64,000 nt of DNA from Vulcanimicrobiota bacterium (GTDB lineage: Bacteria > Vulcanimicrobiota > Vulcanimicrobiia > Vulcanimicrobiales > Vulcanimicrobiaceae). The DNA is taken from positions 1-64,000 of the forward strand of contig PMOS01000031.1 in NCBI GenBank assembly GCA_003161435.1, in the 5' to 3' direction. The notes beneath the pieces are model-generated. The model had not been told where the DNA came from and did not search any database. It worked only from the letters and a program-made list of their open reading frames with translations. This document shows positions 18,260 to 29,200 of the stretch, in pieces (within the stretch, counting starts at the first letter, position 1; every line of letters begins with the position of its first letter). A program made the translations under genes and the position numbers.

Positions 18260-19054
18260 ATGAGTTCTAACGCGGCGAGTGCCATGGGCGCTGACTTTTT
18301 TGCGGGCCAGCCGCAACAGTTCACGCCGAAGATCCTCTTCACGGCGCAAGCGCCCGCGCTCAGCCAGGTGATCGCCCAGCCGTACTACATCAACGCGGCC
18401 TTCGCGTCGCCCAGCGCGAACAACCCGACGGCAAACAGCAACATGGCGTTCGTGTTCGAGGGCGGCCCACCGATCCCGAACGGCGTCGCCGCGTTCGGCT
18501 CCGGCGTTTGCTCGGGGACCCAGACGAACGGAAACGTCACGGCTACCCCGGCGGGCAACCCCTTCTATTCAGAAGACTACGTCATGGCGTTTTCGGTCGG
18601 TCCGTCGGTGACCTCGAAAGCCGGGGTTACGACCTATCCGAACCTCGCTGCATCCGCCTATATACCCGGCGGCGTGGGCAGCGGTGAACCGATTCAGTAC
18701 TGGGGGTCGGGCCTCGACTTCACGCCGGGCGGCGTGAACACGACGTCGATCCAGTGGACCTACACCTTGGTCCCCGGGACGAACCCGCCGGCCAACAACG
18801 CGTTCATCGGGCTTTGGAACGGCCTGGTGAACAACAACCCATATGCGACGTCGCCGCAGTTCACCGCGCCGATCCTCAACCAGAACCAATATACCGGGAG
18901 CTCGATCATGAACGGCCTCGGCCTCTCGGTCGGCTCGCAGTACACGGCAGCGCTGTTCACCTCAGGATACCCGCTCACCGTCGGCGCTGCGCCGCTCACG
19001 TGCATCGCGGCGTGGATCCAGTTCACGCTGTTGGCTCCTTCTTCCGAGAATTGA
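18260..19054 (+). CDS. Unknown beta-rich protein A of the giant cluster
   Basis: A 264-aa protein with no recognised family. The ATG at 18260 follows a GGGAG site 11 nt upstream. It is rich in Asn, Pro, Gly, Thr and aromatic residues and lacks a signal peptide or membrane helix; a beta-sandwich is likely. It is clearly paralogous to the next gene: both contain a Y-NxAAxAYIPGGVG motif, a W-YTL--G-NPxANxAxIGLW-GLV motif and an ALFTSGY motif near the end. It is the first gene of a four-gene plus-strand cluster and is probably a small structural partner of the two large proteins (inference). Confidence 0.85.
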   Translation: MSSNAASAMGADFFAGQPQQFTPKILFTAQAPALSQVIAQPYYINAAFASPSANNPTANSNMAFVFEGGPPIPNGVAAFGSGVCSGTQTNGNVTATPAGNPFYSEDYVMAFSVGPSVTSKAGVTTYPNLAASAYIPGGVGSGEPIQYWGSGLDFTPGGVNTTSIQWTYTLVPGTNPPANNAFIGLWNGLVNNNPYATSPQFTAPILNQNQYTGSSIMNGLGLSVGSQYTAALFTSGYPLTVGAAPLTCIAAWIQFTLLAPSSEN

Positions 19055-19818
19055 CCCCGCGCCGCGACGACGAGCGCGGCGACGACGACCTTCTGCTCGA
19101 CGGGGGGTACGCGTTCTCGGTGACGATCAGCGATTCACAGCCCGTCACCATGACCGTGCCAACCGTCTACAGCGGCTTTTTCGGAGTCGCATACGACACG
19201 CCGAACGGAAACCAACCTGTCGCGTACGGCAATCAGCTATTGGTTTTCGCCGGCGGTCCGCTGCTACCGATCGATGCGCTCCCAGCCGGCAGTTCGCCGG
19301 CCGCTTCCGGCGGCGGTGCGTTCGTCTATCCGGCCAAGGGCACGAGCTTCACTTCCCAACCCTACGTTTGCGCGTATTCCGTCGGACCGTTCTCCGTCGC
19401 CGGCGGAAAGGGGCACTATCCGAACATCGCCGCGACCGCCTACATCCCCGGCGGCGTCGGTGGGACTCAACCGATTCAATCCACTCCGTCGGCGCTCGGC
19501 GTCCAAACTGCGCAGACGGCGTTCATCACGTGGTCGTATACCTTGCCGTCGGGCGTGAATCCGAGCGCGAACGGGGCATGGATCGGCCTGTGGTACGGCT
19601 TGGTGAGTCCATACGACGCTCCACCGAACTTCTTCGCACCGATCGTCGGATCCGACAGTAACGGCCTGTCGCCGATGCCGGGGCTTCGGCTGAGCGGCAA
19701 CATGGACTACGTCGGCGCACTGTTCACGTCGGGCTATAACGCCTCAAAATCGCTCCTCAAGCAGAAAGCCATCGCGGCCGCCATCTACTTTTCGTTGGGT
19801 CCTCCGCAACCGCCGTAA
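19051..19818 (+). CDS. Unknown beta-rich protein B, paralogue of protein A
   Basis: About 255 aa, aligned along most of its length with protein A (YPNIAATAYIPGGVGG, ITWSYTLPSGVNPSANGAW, VGALFTSGYNAS). The start is uncertain: a TTG at 19051 overlaps the stop of gene A (TTGA), a GTG at 19120 follows a G-rich stretch, and the first ATG is at 19150. I use 19051 because NTGA overlaps recur in this genome. Homology with A begins after residue 25, so a shorter form is possible. No export signal is seen. Function is unknown. Confidence 0.78.
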   Translation: MTPRRDDERGDDDLLLDGGYAFSVTISDSQPVTMTVPTVYSGFFGVAYDTPNGNQPVAYGNQLLVFAGGPLLPIDALPAGSSPAASGGGAFVYPAKGTSFTSQPYVCAYSVGPFSVAGGKGHYPNIAATAYIPGGVGGTQPIQSTPSALGVQTAQTAFITWSYTLPSGVNPSANGAWIGLWYGLVSPYDAPPNFFAPIVGSDSNGLSPMPGLRLSGNMDYVGALFTSGYNASKSLLKQKAIAAAIYFSLGPPQPP

Positions 19819-19862
19819 CCGGCGCACGTCGCAGTGCACGCCACAGAATGAACGGGTGATTC

Positions 19863-22800
19863 TTGGCCTATTTCACGCAAGCCCAATCGGGTTCTGTCTT
19901 GTTCCTGGGTCAGCCGGGGGCCGGCGTGGGTTATGTTGCGGCGGTCTTCCCCACCGTTCCGCCGCAAGCCGCGTACGAGATTCCCGACGTGCTCGGAACG
20001 ACGCCGGCGGGCGCGAACCTCAACGCGTCCATCGTGTTCTTGCAGCAGCCGATCGGCAGCGATCCCGCGTCGCAGAGCGCATTCGTCGCCCAGGTCGCCG
20101 CCGCAGTCGCGAAACAACCCAACGCCGACCGTATCTTGGCGTGGTGCGCTTCACCGGCATTCGGAAACCCGATTCTCGCGACGCTGAGCTCCGGTGGGCG
20201 CATGACCTCAGCGCTGACGTTCTTCAACGACGCAACCTCGCAGTTCACGCTCACCATCCCCGGCCAGCAGCAGCTGCAGGCGACCGACACCGCGATCACG
20301 CTCGCGTTCACGCAGCTGCAGCCGATCTTCACCGGACTCGCCGCGATCGCGTATTCGCCGCTGGCGATTCCGTTCGACGGGCCGAACGCGTTCTGCATCG
20401 AGTTCACCATGTCGATGTTGCAGACGGCGCTGGACAGCCAGAATCTGGGCTTCGCCTTTGCGATGCCGCCGCCGCCGCCCGCGACCGGCACCGCGCCGGA
20501 GCTGCTCCTGTACGCCCCGTTCGCGACGCCGGACGTGAACCAGACGCCGATCTTCTCCGCCAGCTTCGATCCGCTCGATCTTTTGAACGCGTACAATCCC
20601 GACCGAAGCGTCCTCGCCTTCACGGGCCGAAATCTGCAGCAGCAGCAGAGCCCGACAACGACGTTCACGTCGTGCTACGCGTCGCCGTCCGGCGTCGCCG
20701 TCACGCTGACGCCGGTGAGTCCGACTACCGCCGTCGCGGGCGACGTCCCGGCGACGCTCGTCTTCGCCTACCCCCAGTACCGCAACAACACGCCCGCGAT
20801 CTTCATGCTCGTCCCGAACGGCGACTTCATCTTGAGCGTCCCGGGCGAAACCGCGGCGCAGCAGCTCATGGGCGGCTTGCAAGGGATGGAGTACTTCGCG
20901 TTCACGCCGGCCGCCGCAAAGATCCCCGGCGACCGGTTGCGCTTCGTCGCCAACTCGCCGGCGTACGCGCCGCTGTTTCCGTTCGCGCTCGCATCGCCGA
21001 CGGCGGCGCCGTTCGATCCGACCGCTTCGCCGCTGACCTCGCGTTGGACGACCGCGTACGCAACGCTCAGGCAACCGGGCGCGGGCGAGCCGACGCCGGC
21101 CCGAATCGTCGCGCAACCGCCGGGATTCCAGTTGTTCGGCGTGGGAGGCACGGTCAATCCGAGCGCGCACCCGAACCTGCTCGGGTCGGTCGCGCCCGGA
21201 ACGCAAATCGTCGCGAGCCCGTCGCACCCCTTCCCGCTGGTGCCCTATCAGCGCGTCGCGTCGACCGGCGGTCCGTCGACGATGAACGCCGCGCAGATCG
21301 CCGCCTTCGAGGCCGGGATCCTGTCGCCGATGCGCAGCACGGCGCTCGCCCAAGATGCGATCGCCCCGTCGGGGCCGACGACGACGGCGTGGTTCGTCAC
21401 GCCGAGCGGCTATCTCGTCGAAGCGCAGTACAACACGGACGCCGGCACGGCGACGTGGTCGAAGATTCTGCTCGGCACGGTCGGCATCCAAGAGATCGCG
21501 TTCGACAATCCCGATCCGGCGCTGGTGGCCGCGTTCGGCACCGGCAGCCTGATGCTCGTCATCGCGAACGCGCAGAACACCGGGACGTTCGAGAATACGC
21601 TGACGATCGGCGACTGGGTGATGGAGGCGAACGTCGCACGCACCGACACGTTCGGGGACTATGCGAACGTCGTGATCGTCAAAGGGACGACCGGCACGCT
21701 CGCCGCCCTCGTCGCGAATCCGGCGAACTGGACGAACGCTGCGACGTTCGCGGCGCCGATCACCAGCACCGGCTCCGCCCCCGACGTCGCGCAGCTGGTG
21801 AACGTCGCCCAGTGGCTGCAGAACTACGTCGCGCAAGCGGCGGCCGTCAAGGGGCCTGACGCGCTCTACTTCGCCGAGTTCAACGCGATCGCGCAAGACC
21901 CGAACTGGACCGGCGTGCTGATCCTGCGCGCCGACATCACCGGTATCCCCCAGGACATCGTCGGGATCTTGGCCGGAATCAAAGACTTCTCGCAGTTCAA
22001 CGTCCATCACCTCGCGATCCCAGTCGTGCCGGCGAGCGTTCCGCCCGCGCCGCAGCAGAGCCCGGTTTCCGGGTTGATCTACTACAACCCGTATTCCGGT
22101 GATGCCGCGCAGGCGGTCCCGACCGATCCGCTGGTGCCCTACGGCTTCCAGCTCAACTCGCTCAAGGTGACGTTTCAGAACAGCGTGGTCCAGACGTTCT
22201 CGAGCTACGCGCAAATCACGTTGCGCAACATGCTGGGCTCGGTGTCGACGAATGCCGGCTACGACTCGGTCGTGCTGACGGGAACCTATCAGCTCATCGA
22301 CAGCCAACCCGTCTACAGCATGGCCAGTACCACCGAGACGACCTTCGACCTCGCCTGCGCCGTGCTACCCAACATCGACGTCACCGGCGTGCAGATGTCG
22401 ACGGTCAGCGCCGACCCGACAGGCAACACGGTGTCGGCGTTTGCGATCACCGGCTATCTTGATTTCGCCGTCCTGCCGGGGGTCGTCACGAATCCGAGCG
22501 GTACGGTCGACCTGTTCTCGTTCGGCAGCGCATCCACCGACGTCCCGGGCGGCCTCGCGTTCCAGAACCTCGTGCTCACCATGACGTTCCCGACGCCGGG
22601 GTCCAATCCGACGTCGCCGGTCGTCGCCACGTTCTCGCTGGCGAGCGACGCGCTGCGCTTCGACCTCGGCACGAGCACGATTCGGCCGGGCAGCCTGGTG
22701 GACGAGCTCTCACTACAGCTCACCGGGCTGCTGCAAACCACGTCGACGCCGGCGCAGCTCGGTTACCTGCCGGTCATCGCCATGATCCGCGCCGGCAACC

Positions 22801-23231
22801 TGGGCTCGGCCTGGAACGGGCTCGCGTTCGACCTCGACTTGGGAACGCCGGGTCAGCTCGCCGCCAAGGCCGGCCTGACCGCCTCACTGCTCCTTGCCTG
22901 GAATCCTACCAGCGACACGCCGGGCACCTGGGACACACAGATCGGTCTGCAGCTCCCGGGGACGTCGCAAGGTGCGCCGCTGATCAGCCTGCAGACCGTG
23001 CTGAGCCTCTCGATCGGTCAAGTCGCGCTGCAATACGCGCTCACCGCCGACGGCAACCAGCAAACGTTCTTGCTGATGCTCGACGAGATCGCGCTTTCAT
23101 TTCTCGGCTTGCTGAAGTTTCCGCCGAACGGCGCGACGTCGTTCTACCTGTTCGGCCACCCCCCGAGCACACAGCAACAAACCGCACTGGGCTGGTACGC
23201 GCGCTACGTCGACGCCGGAGAGAACGCATGA
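19863..23231 (+). CDS. Unknown 1122-aa protein C of the giant cluster
   Basis: A large protein without recognised domains, beginning at a TTG codon (19863), 44 nt after gene B. It is Ala/Thr/Pro/Gln-rich with very few Lys or Cys, and no signal peptide or membrane helix. A PPPPP linker lies near residue 203. The C-terminal 300 residues read as repeated beta strands with LSIGQVALQYAL, FLLMLDEIALSFLGLLKFPP and FYLFGHP. I recall similar strand patterns in uncharacterised large bacterial proteins, but know no function. It is coupled to gene D by an ATGA overlap (23228-23231), so C and D are likely made in fixed ratio. Confidence 0.85.
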   Translation: MAYFTQAQSGSVLFLGQPGAGVGYVAAVFPTVPPQAAYEIPDVLGTTPAGANLNASIVFLQQPIGSDPASQSAFVAQVAAAVAKQPNADRILAWCASPAFGNPILATLSSGGRMTSALTFFNDATSQFTLTIPGQQQLQATDTAITLAFTQLQPIFTGLAAIAYSPLAIPFDGPNAFCIEFTMSMLQTALDSQNLGFAFAMPPPPPATGTAPELLLYAPFATPDVNQTPIFSASFDPLDLLNAYNPDRSVLAFTGRNLQQQQSPTTTFTSCYASPSGVAVTLTPVSPTTAVAGDVPATLVFAYPQYRNNTPAIFMLVPNGDFILSVPGETAAQQLMGGLQGMEYFAFTPAAAKIPGDRLRFVANSPAYAPLFPFALASPTAAPFDPTASPLTSRWTTAYATLRQPGAGEPTPARIVAQPPGFQLFGVGGTVNPSAHPNLLGSVAPGTQIVASPSHPFPLVPYQRVASTGGPSTMNAAQIAAFEAGILSPMRSTALAQDAIAPSGPTTTAWFVTPSGYLVEAQYNTDAGTATWSKILLGTVGIQEIAFDNPDPALVAAFGTGSLMLVIANAQNTGTFENTLTIGDWVMEANVARTDTFGDYANVVIVKGTTGTLAALVANPANWTNAATFAAPITSTGSAPDVAQLVNVAQWLQNYVAQAAAVKGPDALYFAEFNAIAQDPNWTGVLILRADITGIPQDIVGILAGIKDFSQFNVHHLAIPVVPASVPPAPQQSPVSGLIYYNPYSGDAAQAVPTDPLVPYGFQLNSLKVTFQNSVVQTFSSYAQITLRNMLGSVSTNAGYDSVVLTGTYQLIDSQPVYSMASTTETTFDLACAVLPNIDVTGVQMSTVSADPTGNTVSAFAITGYLDFAVLPGVVTNPSGTVDLFSFGSASTDVPGGLAFQNLVLTMTFPTPGSNPTSPVVATFSLASDALRFDLGTSTIRPGSLVDELSLQLTGLLQTTSTPAQLGYLPVIAMIRAGNLGSAWNGLAFDLDLGTPGQLAAKAGLTASLLLAWNPTSDTPGTWDTQIGLQLPGTSQGAPLISLQTVLSLSIGQVALQYALTADGNQQTFLLMLDEIALSFLGLLKFPPNGATSFYLFGHPPSTQQQTALGWYARYVDAGENA

Positions 23232-26200
23232 GCCCCGCCGCCCAACCCAAACTGCAGTCCCTGTACACCACGATCCTCGGCGCCGTCTCGGGCGGACAGC
23301 TCCAGCTGCTGCCGGCGTGGTTCCCGGCGAACAAGCCGGTGAACGCGGCGCTGAACGCGCTCGGGGCATCGGCGGGACTGACGATCGCGAACGTCGTTCC
23401 GAAGTATCCCGCCGGCGCAACGCAGATCACGATCACCGGCACCGTGACGCTCGGCGCAACGAGCTTCTCGGCCGAGATCGACATCGGTCTCGACGCGAAT
23501 CAGAACTACACGATCACGATCGACCTGCCGCCGACGGACCAGACGTCGCCGCTGTCGATGACGCTGCCCGGCGCACCGTGGTTCTCGCTCGCAAATCCAA
23601 GCATCAGCGTGACGTCGGCGCCGCAGCTGACGGGCTCCGTCACCGGCTCGATCACCGTCGGCAACTCGGTGTGCAGTGCTTCGGCGGCGCTCCAGCCGGA
23701 CGGCAGCTGGCTGTTCGCGCTGTCATGGACGGCGCCGGGGCCGACCCTCGACGGCGTGTTCCAGTTCGTCGGCGGGATCAACCTGGCCGCCGCGCTGCCG
23801 CAGCCGCTCGACGCGGTCACCGGTCTCCAGCTCCAAACGCTGAGCTTCCAATACGACTTCTCGAAGTCGATGCTCGAGAAGTTCACGATCGCGATGAACG
23901 CCCCGGCGTATACGTGGGACATCTTCAACAACGGTCAGTCGATCCTGAACGGATTCGCCTTCACGTTCGTCAACGACCGCATCGCGAAACCGCCCGCGCC
24001 TGCGGTCACCTTCAGCGCAGCGTCGAGCTTCTCGATCAACGGAAAGGGTCCGATCGACGTCACGCTGTCGTACGCGACCCCGGTGTTTACGCTGAGTGGC
24101 GTGCCCGACGCGAAAGCCACGCCGGTCACGCTCGTCGACTTCGTCGATGCGTTCTTGAGCGCCGAAGGGCCGCTGCTCCCGGAGAGCCTCAGCCCCGTTA
24201 CGCTGCAGAGCGTCAATGCGACGTTCTCGCGCGCGTCGGGCAAGACGCCGGCGGCATACAGCATCAGCGTCGCGCTCGACGGCAACGCGTCGTGGGCGCT
24301 GAGCAATACGCTGAGCGTCGAATCGGTCGGGTTCAAAGTCGACGCCACGAAGGCACCGGTCACCGGATCGATCACCGGCCGGATCGAGTTCTTCAAGTCC
24401 GAACCGAAACCGCTGGCGCTCGACGTGTCGGCGGTGTACACCGGCACCGAGTGGGTGCTCGACACGACGCAGGTCGCAGGCACCGACACGGACGTCGTCA
24501 GCATCCTCGGCGGCCTCGGCTTTTCCGTGCCGTCGCCGCTGAACTTCACCGTCTCCGATTTCGGCTCGACGATCCATACCGGATCGACCTCGCCGTCGCC
24601 CTACGCCGTCGTGTCGGGCAGCGTCGCGGACTTCACGATGCCGTTCGCCCTGCCGGTGCAGCTCGACCGGGTCACGGGCTGCTTCGGCGTTTCGCTCGGC
24701 TCGACCAGCGGCGCGCAGGTTTCTCCCACCTGCCTCAAGGGAGCGGTGCCGCTGCCGTTCGCCGCAATCGCCGCAGACACGTCGTGGTGGGGCGTGCCGA
24801 TCACGTTCGGCTACCAGTACACGGGAACGCCGACGTATACGATCACCTGGGTGGAGTCGCCGGGCAACGTGCTGACGGCGACGCTTTCGAAGCCCGACCA
24901 GAATTGGCTGGGCACGCTGGCGTTCACCGGCTCGACGACCGTCGGCAGCATGGTCGAAGCGTTCATCTCGTGGGCCACCGGCTATTCGTACGGCCTCGCT
25001 TCGCCCTGGAATCTGCTCGACGACATCTCGCTGAGCGGTCTCTCGCTGCAGTTCGACTTCACCGCGGAAACCGTGATCCTCAAAATGGGGTTCGGCATCG
25101 ATCTCGGTTTCTGCAGCGTCTCGGGCGTAACGCTGACCTACAACGCCGGCACGACGCTGCCGGCCGGGACGAAGCGCGTCGAGTTCGCGCTGGACGGCAT
25201 CTTCCCGTGGAACGTCAACAGCAAAGACCCCGACGCGACGACCAGCCAGCTCAGCTGGGACGCGACGGATCCCGCCTCGACGAAGTCGCCGCCCGGCGCG
25301 GGCAACGGGTATCTCAACCTGCGACTGCTCGCGCTGGGGCAGTACGTCACGATCGACGGCGTCACCAGTGCGGCGACGGTCGAAGCCGCGATCGCCGCGT
25401 TCGAGAAGGCGCCGAAGCCGCCGGCCGGGAGCACGCCGCAACTGCCCGACGTGAAGTACGATCCGACGACCTCCTGGTTGATCGGGCTCGACATGGGCCT
25501 GCTCCAGCTGGGCTCCGACGACACGCCGCCCAACGGCTACTGCGTCACGGTGCAGATCGTCTTCGACGATCCGAACCTCTACGGTCTGCGGCTCGCGCTG
25601 GCCGGCACGCCGGCCAAGGTTTTCGGCGGTCTCGACTTCGAGATCATGTACCGCAAGATCAGCGACACGCTAGGCGTGTACCAAGCCGAGCTCACGCTGC
25701 CGGCCTCGATGCGCACGATCCAGACCGGGATCTACACCATCCAGCTGCCGACCTTCGGCGTGTCGGTGTACACCAACGGCGACTTCGAGATCGACGTCGG
25801 GTTCCCGTGGAACGCCGATTTCTCGCGCTCGTTCACGGTCCAGGCGATCATCTTCCCCGGCATCCCGATGCTCGGTGCGGGCGGGTTCTACTTCGGCAAA
25901 CTCTCGAGTGCTTCGTCGAACAGCGTTCCCGCGGTGACCAACGGGACGTTCGATCCGGTCATCGTCTTCGGGTTCGGCGCGCAGGTCGGTTTCGGCAAGA
26001 GCCTTTCGATCGGACCGCTGAGCGCGTCGTTCAGCTTGACGGTGCTGGCGATCATCCAGGGCGTGATCGCGCGCTGGAACGGGTTCACCTCATCGGATCA
26101 GCCGGGCCAGCAGGATACGACCCAGATCGACGGCGCCTACTACTACAGTCTGACCGGCACGTTCGGCATCGCGGGAACGCTGAACGGCTCGATCGACTTC

Positions 26201-29200
26201 GTGATCATCAAGGCGAGCGTGAACATCGCGATCACCGTCACGGCGCAGATCACGTTCGCCGCATACGAGCCGATCGTGCTGACGATCAGCGCGTCGGTCG
26301 ACGTCTCGGCATCGCTCGAGATCAACTGCGGCTTGTTCTCGTTCTCGATCAGCTTCCACTTCTCGCTCGACCTCAACGAGACGTTCTCGATCCCTTCGCC
26401 GTCGTCGGGTTCGCCGCCGTGGCAGATCGCACCGGCGCAGCAGTCGAACCGGCTGGTACGACCGGCCGCGCGCATGACGCGAGTGCGCCGCGAGCGCCTG
26501 TTCGCGCTCGGCGCGACGGCGGGATGGAACTCGACGCCGACGTGGACGAACCTCGCCCCGGCCGGCGCGTCGATCCTCCCGCTCCAGGGCTACCTGACGT
26601 TCGCACTGACGGGTGCGGCCGACGAGTACGCGGCATCGAATCCGACGCAAGTCTGCTACGTCGCGACGCTGACGATCGACGCGCAGAATCCGATCGCGCT
26701 GCCGGCCGGCCCGACCTGCGCTTCGGCGAGCGACACGTCTTGGGATGCCCTGTGCAAGCTGGTCGCGCGGTGGGTCGTCGCTGCTTTCTGGAACGCACCG
26801 GTAACGTGCGATCCCACGAGCGGCGTCGACTCGCTCGTCATCACCGAAGCGGAGCTGCTCACCATCCACGAGTATCTCTCAAACGAGGACGCCCAAGGCC
26901 AGCCGCTGCCCAATCCGAACCCGCTGCCGATCGATCCCGGCTGGCTCGAGACGATGCTCGAGCAGCAGATCGCGATGACGCTCAGCGGGCCCACCGACGG
27001 CACACCGGGCGCGCCCAAGACGGTGAAGGCCGCCTTCTTCCCGATGCCCGGCGCAATCGAGCTGTCGATCCCGGCGTACGGCGCGTTTCCCGGCTACCAG
27101 TACACGTTCGGCGCGTACAATACGATCGCGGCCGCCGATCTGCCGCTGCTCCAGAGCTACTTCAACCAGATCGCCGTCCAGGTGCAGAAGGAGCAGCAAG
27201 CTCAGAAGGTCTTGGCGCAGAGCGCGCTCACCGTCGTGCCGTCGCTCTCGGTCGCCGGATTCGTGTTCGCCGACTACTTCCTGCTGATCGCGCGCCAGAT
27301 GATCGCGAACATGCAAGCCGGCTTGCGCGACTACAAGTACCCCTACGTCGCGGACAAGACCGGCACCCTGCCGTCCGTGCAAACCATCCTCACCGCGATC
27401 ACCGCCGCCGGCGGCCTCATCCCCGGCGTTCCGCCGCCGGTTTCGAACTCGTCGGATCCGCCCAACCCGGCGCCCGACGTCGCGTACACCGCCGCCGACG
27501 TCTTCGCGTTCAACCCCGGCATGGCGCTGACGCCGAAGCAGACGCTGACCATCGCCGGTGCAGACGCGACCGTCGGGGCAACCGACACGTTCGCGTCGAT
27601 CGCGCAGAGCCCGACCTACCTCTCGGCGTTCACGGCGGGCAGTTTGGCGCTGTTGAATGCCGCGAACGCGACGCTGCTCCAAGCGAACCAGCCGGTTTCG
27701 TACGGTGGCGGGGCGCTGTTGGTCGACGGCGGCGATACACTCGTCAGCTTGGCCGCACGCTTCACCACGCTGCTCGGCACGACCGTGCAGGCTTCGGATC
27801 TCGCAAACGACGCGACGATCCAACAACAGCAAAATCTCTTCATCCCGCTCGCAAAGATCGCGCTCCCGCCGTTCACGTATTCCATCGGCGGTACGGACAC
27901 CGTCGCGAGCGTCGCCTCCTCGTTCGGCGTCACCGCTGCCTCACTCGGCGCGCCGCTTCCGGACGGAACTCCGAATCCGAATGCCACGGTGGCCGGCCTG
28001 TTCGCGCCGCCCACGAACAACGCGTACGTCGACGTGCCGCACCTCACCCAGCTCGCCGTTGGCACGCTCATCGCGGAGACGCAGCAAACGGGTTCGCTCG
28101 ACACGCTGTCGGCGATGGTTTCGCGCTTCCACCTCCACGGGCTGCGCCTGCCGACCGTCACAGGTTCTCCGGCGACGCCGCTGATCACGCCGAACGCTGC
28201 GGGAATGTGGGTGACCGGATCGACCGGGGCTTTCGCACTGCCGCCGGCGGCCGGACTCTTCGCGCTGACCGGACAGCAGTTTCCGATCCCGGCGATCGCG
28301 AGCGCGCCGTTCACCATCGCGCTGAGCGGCGGTCCGTCGTGGATCGCATACACGAGCCCGACATCCGGGACGATCAACATCACGAACGCGTCGAACGATC
28401 CGTACGATCCGGCGATCGAAGCGCTGCGCACGGTCGTCACGGCCTCAGGGTACCGTTTCGTTTCCGGATACACCGTCCCCGACGCGCAGAGCCAGCTGGC
28501 GCGCACGCCGGCGACATACTCGCTGGGCACATATCAAAACTGGCTGACCGCCGCGTTGCCGCCACTCCCGGCCCCTGCGCCGCCCGCCGGCGCCGTACCG
28601 CGCATTTGGCCGTTCTCGAACGGGCTTGCCTCGATCCTCAACAGCGCGACGCATGCCGTAAACCCGAACTTCGTCCTTCAGACCCAAACCTACGACCAGG
28701 CGACGGGCAAGACGAACACCGGGACGGTCGCAAACTACGCGTGGGCGTCGACGTTCGAGTTCACCGTGCAACGGCTGCCGGCCACGTCGTCGTCGCCGGC
28801 GACCGCGGGCTCGCCGGCGAGCGGTCAAACGTATCAAGTCGCCGGCGCGAACGCTTCGACGATCGTTCTGCTTGAGGACATCGTCGCGCAATTCCCGATG
28901 GACACGAATCTGTGGGGCCTGTGGCTCGCATACGCCCCCGACCCGAGCCTGCGCGCCTCCGGGCTGCAGGCGTTCGGCGCGGGCACCGCCTTCGGAATCG
29001 GTCAGGCGAACCTGTCGACCGTGACCCGGCCGCCGGCCGGTTTCGGCATGCTGGCGATGGAAGACTCGATACCCGCGAACGGTCCCATCGCGCTCAACGG
29101 CAATGCGATGTTCGTCCGGCTCCTCTGGGAGGCGTCGATCACCAATTCGGGCGGCTTCTACCTGTACTACCGCGACGGCGACAACGGCCTGCCCGAGTAT

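Noticed and set aside
17879..18349. Minus-strand open frames in the metF-cluster gap
   Set aside because: No ribosome site and no protein-like pattern; they overlap the expected promoters and the start of gene A.
20208..22307. A long minus-strand open frame inside gene C (699 codons)
   Set aside because: Arg/Asp/Gly-rich shadow translation with no motif; the plus-strand frame is coupled to its neighbours.
23317..28875. An 1852-codon open frame overlapping the giant gene on the same strand
   Set aside because: Its translation is Arg-rich low-complexity sequence typical of a shadow frame in high-GC DNA, while the 3328-aa frame has protein-like composition and domains.
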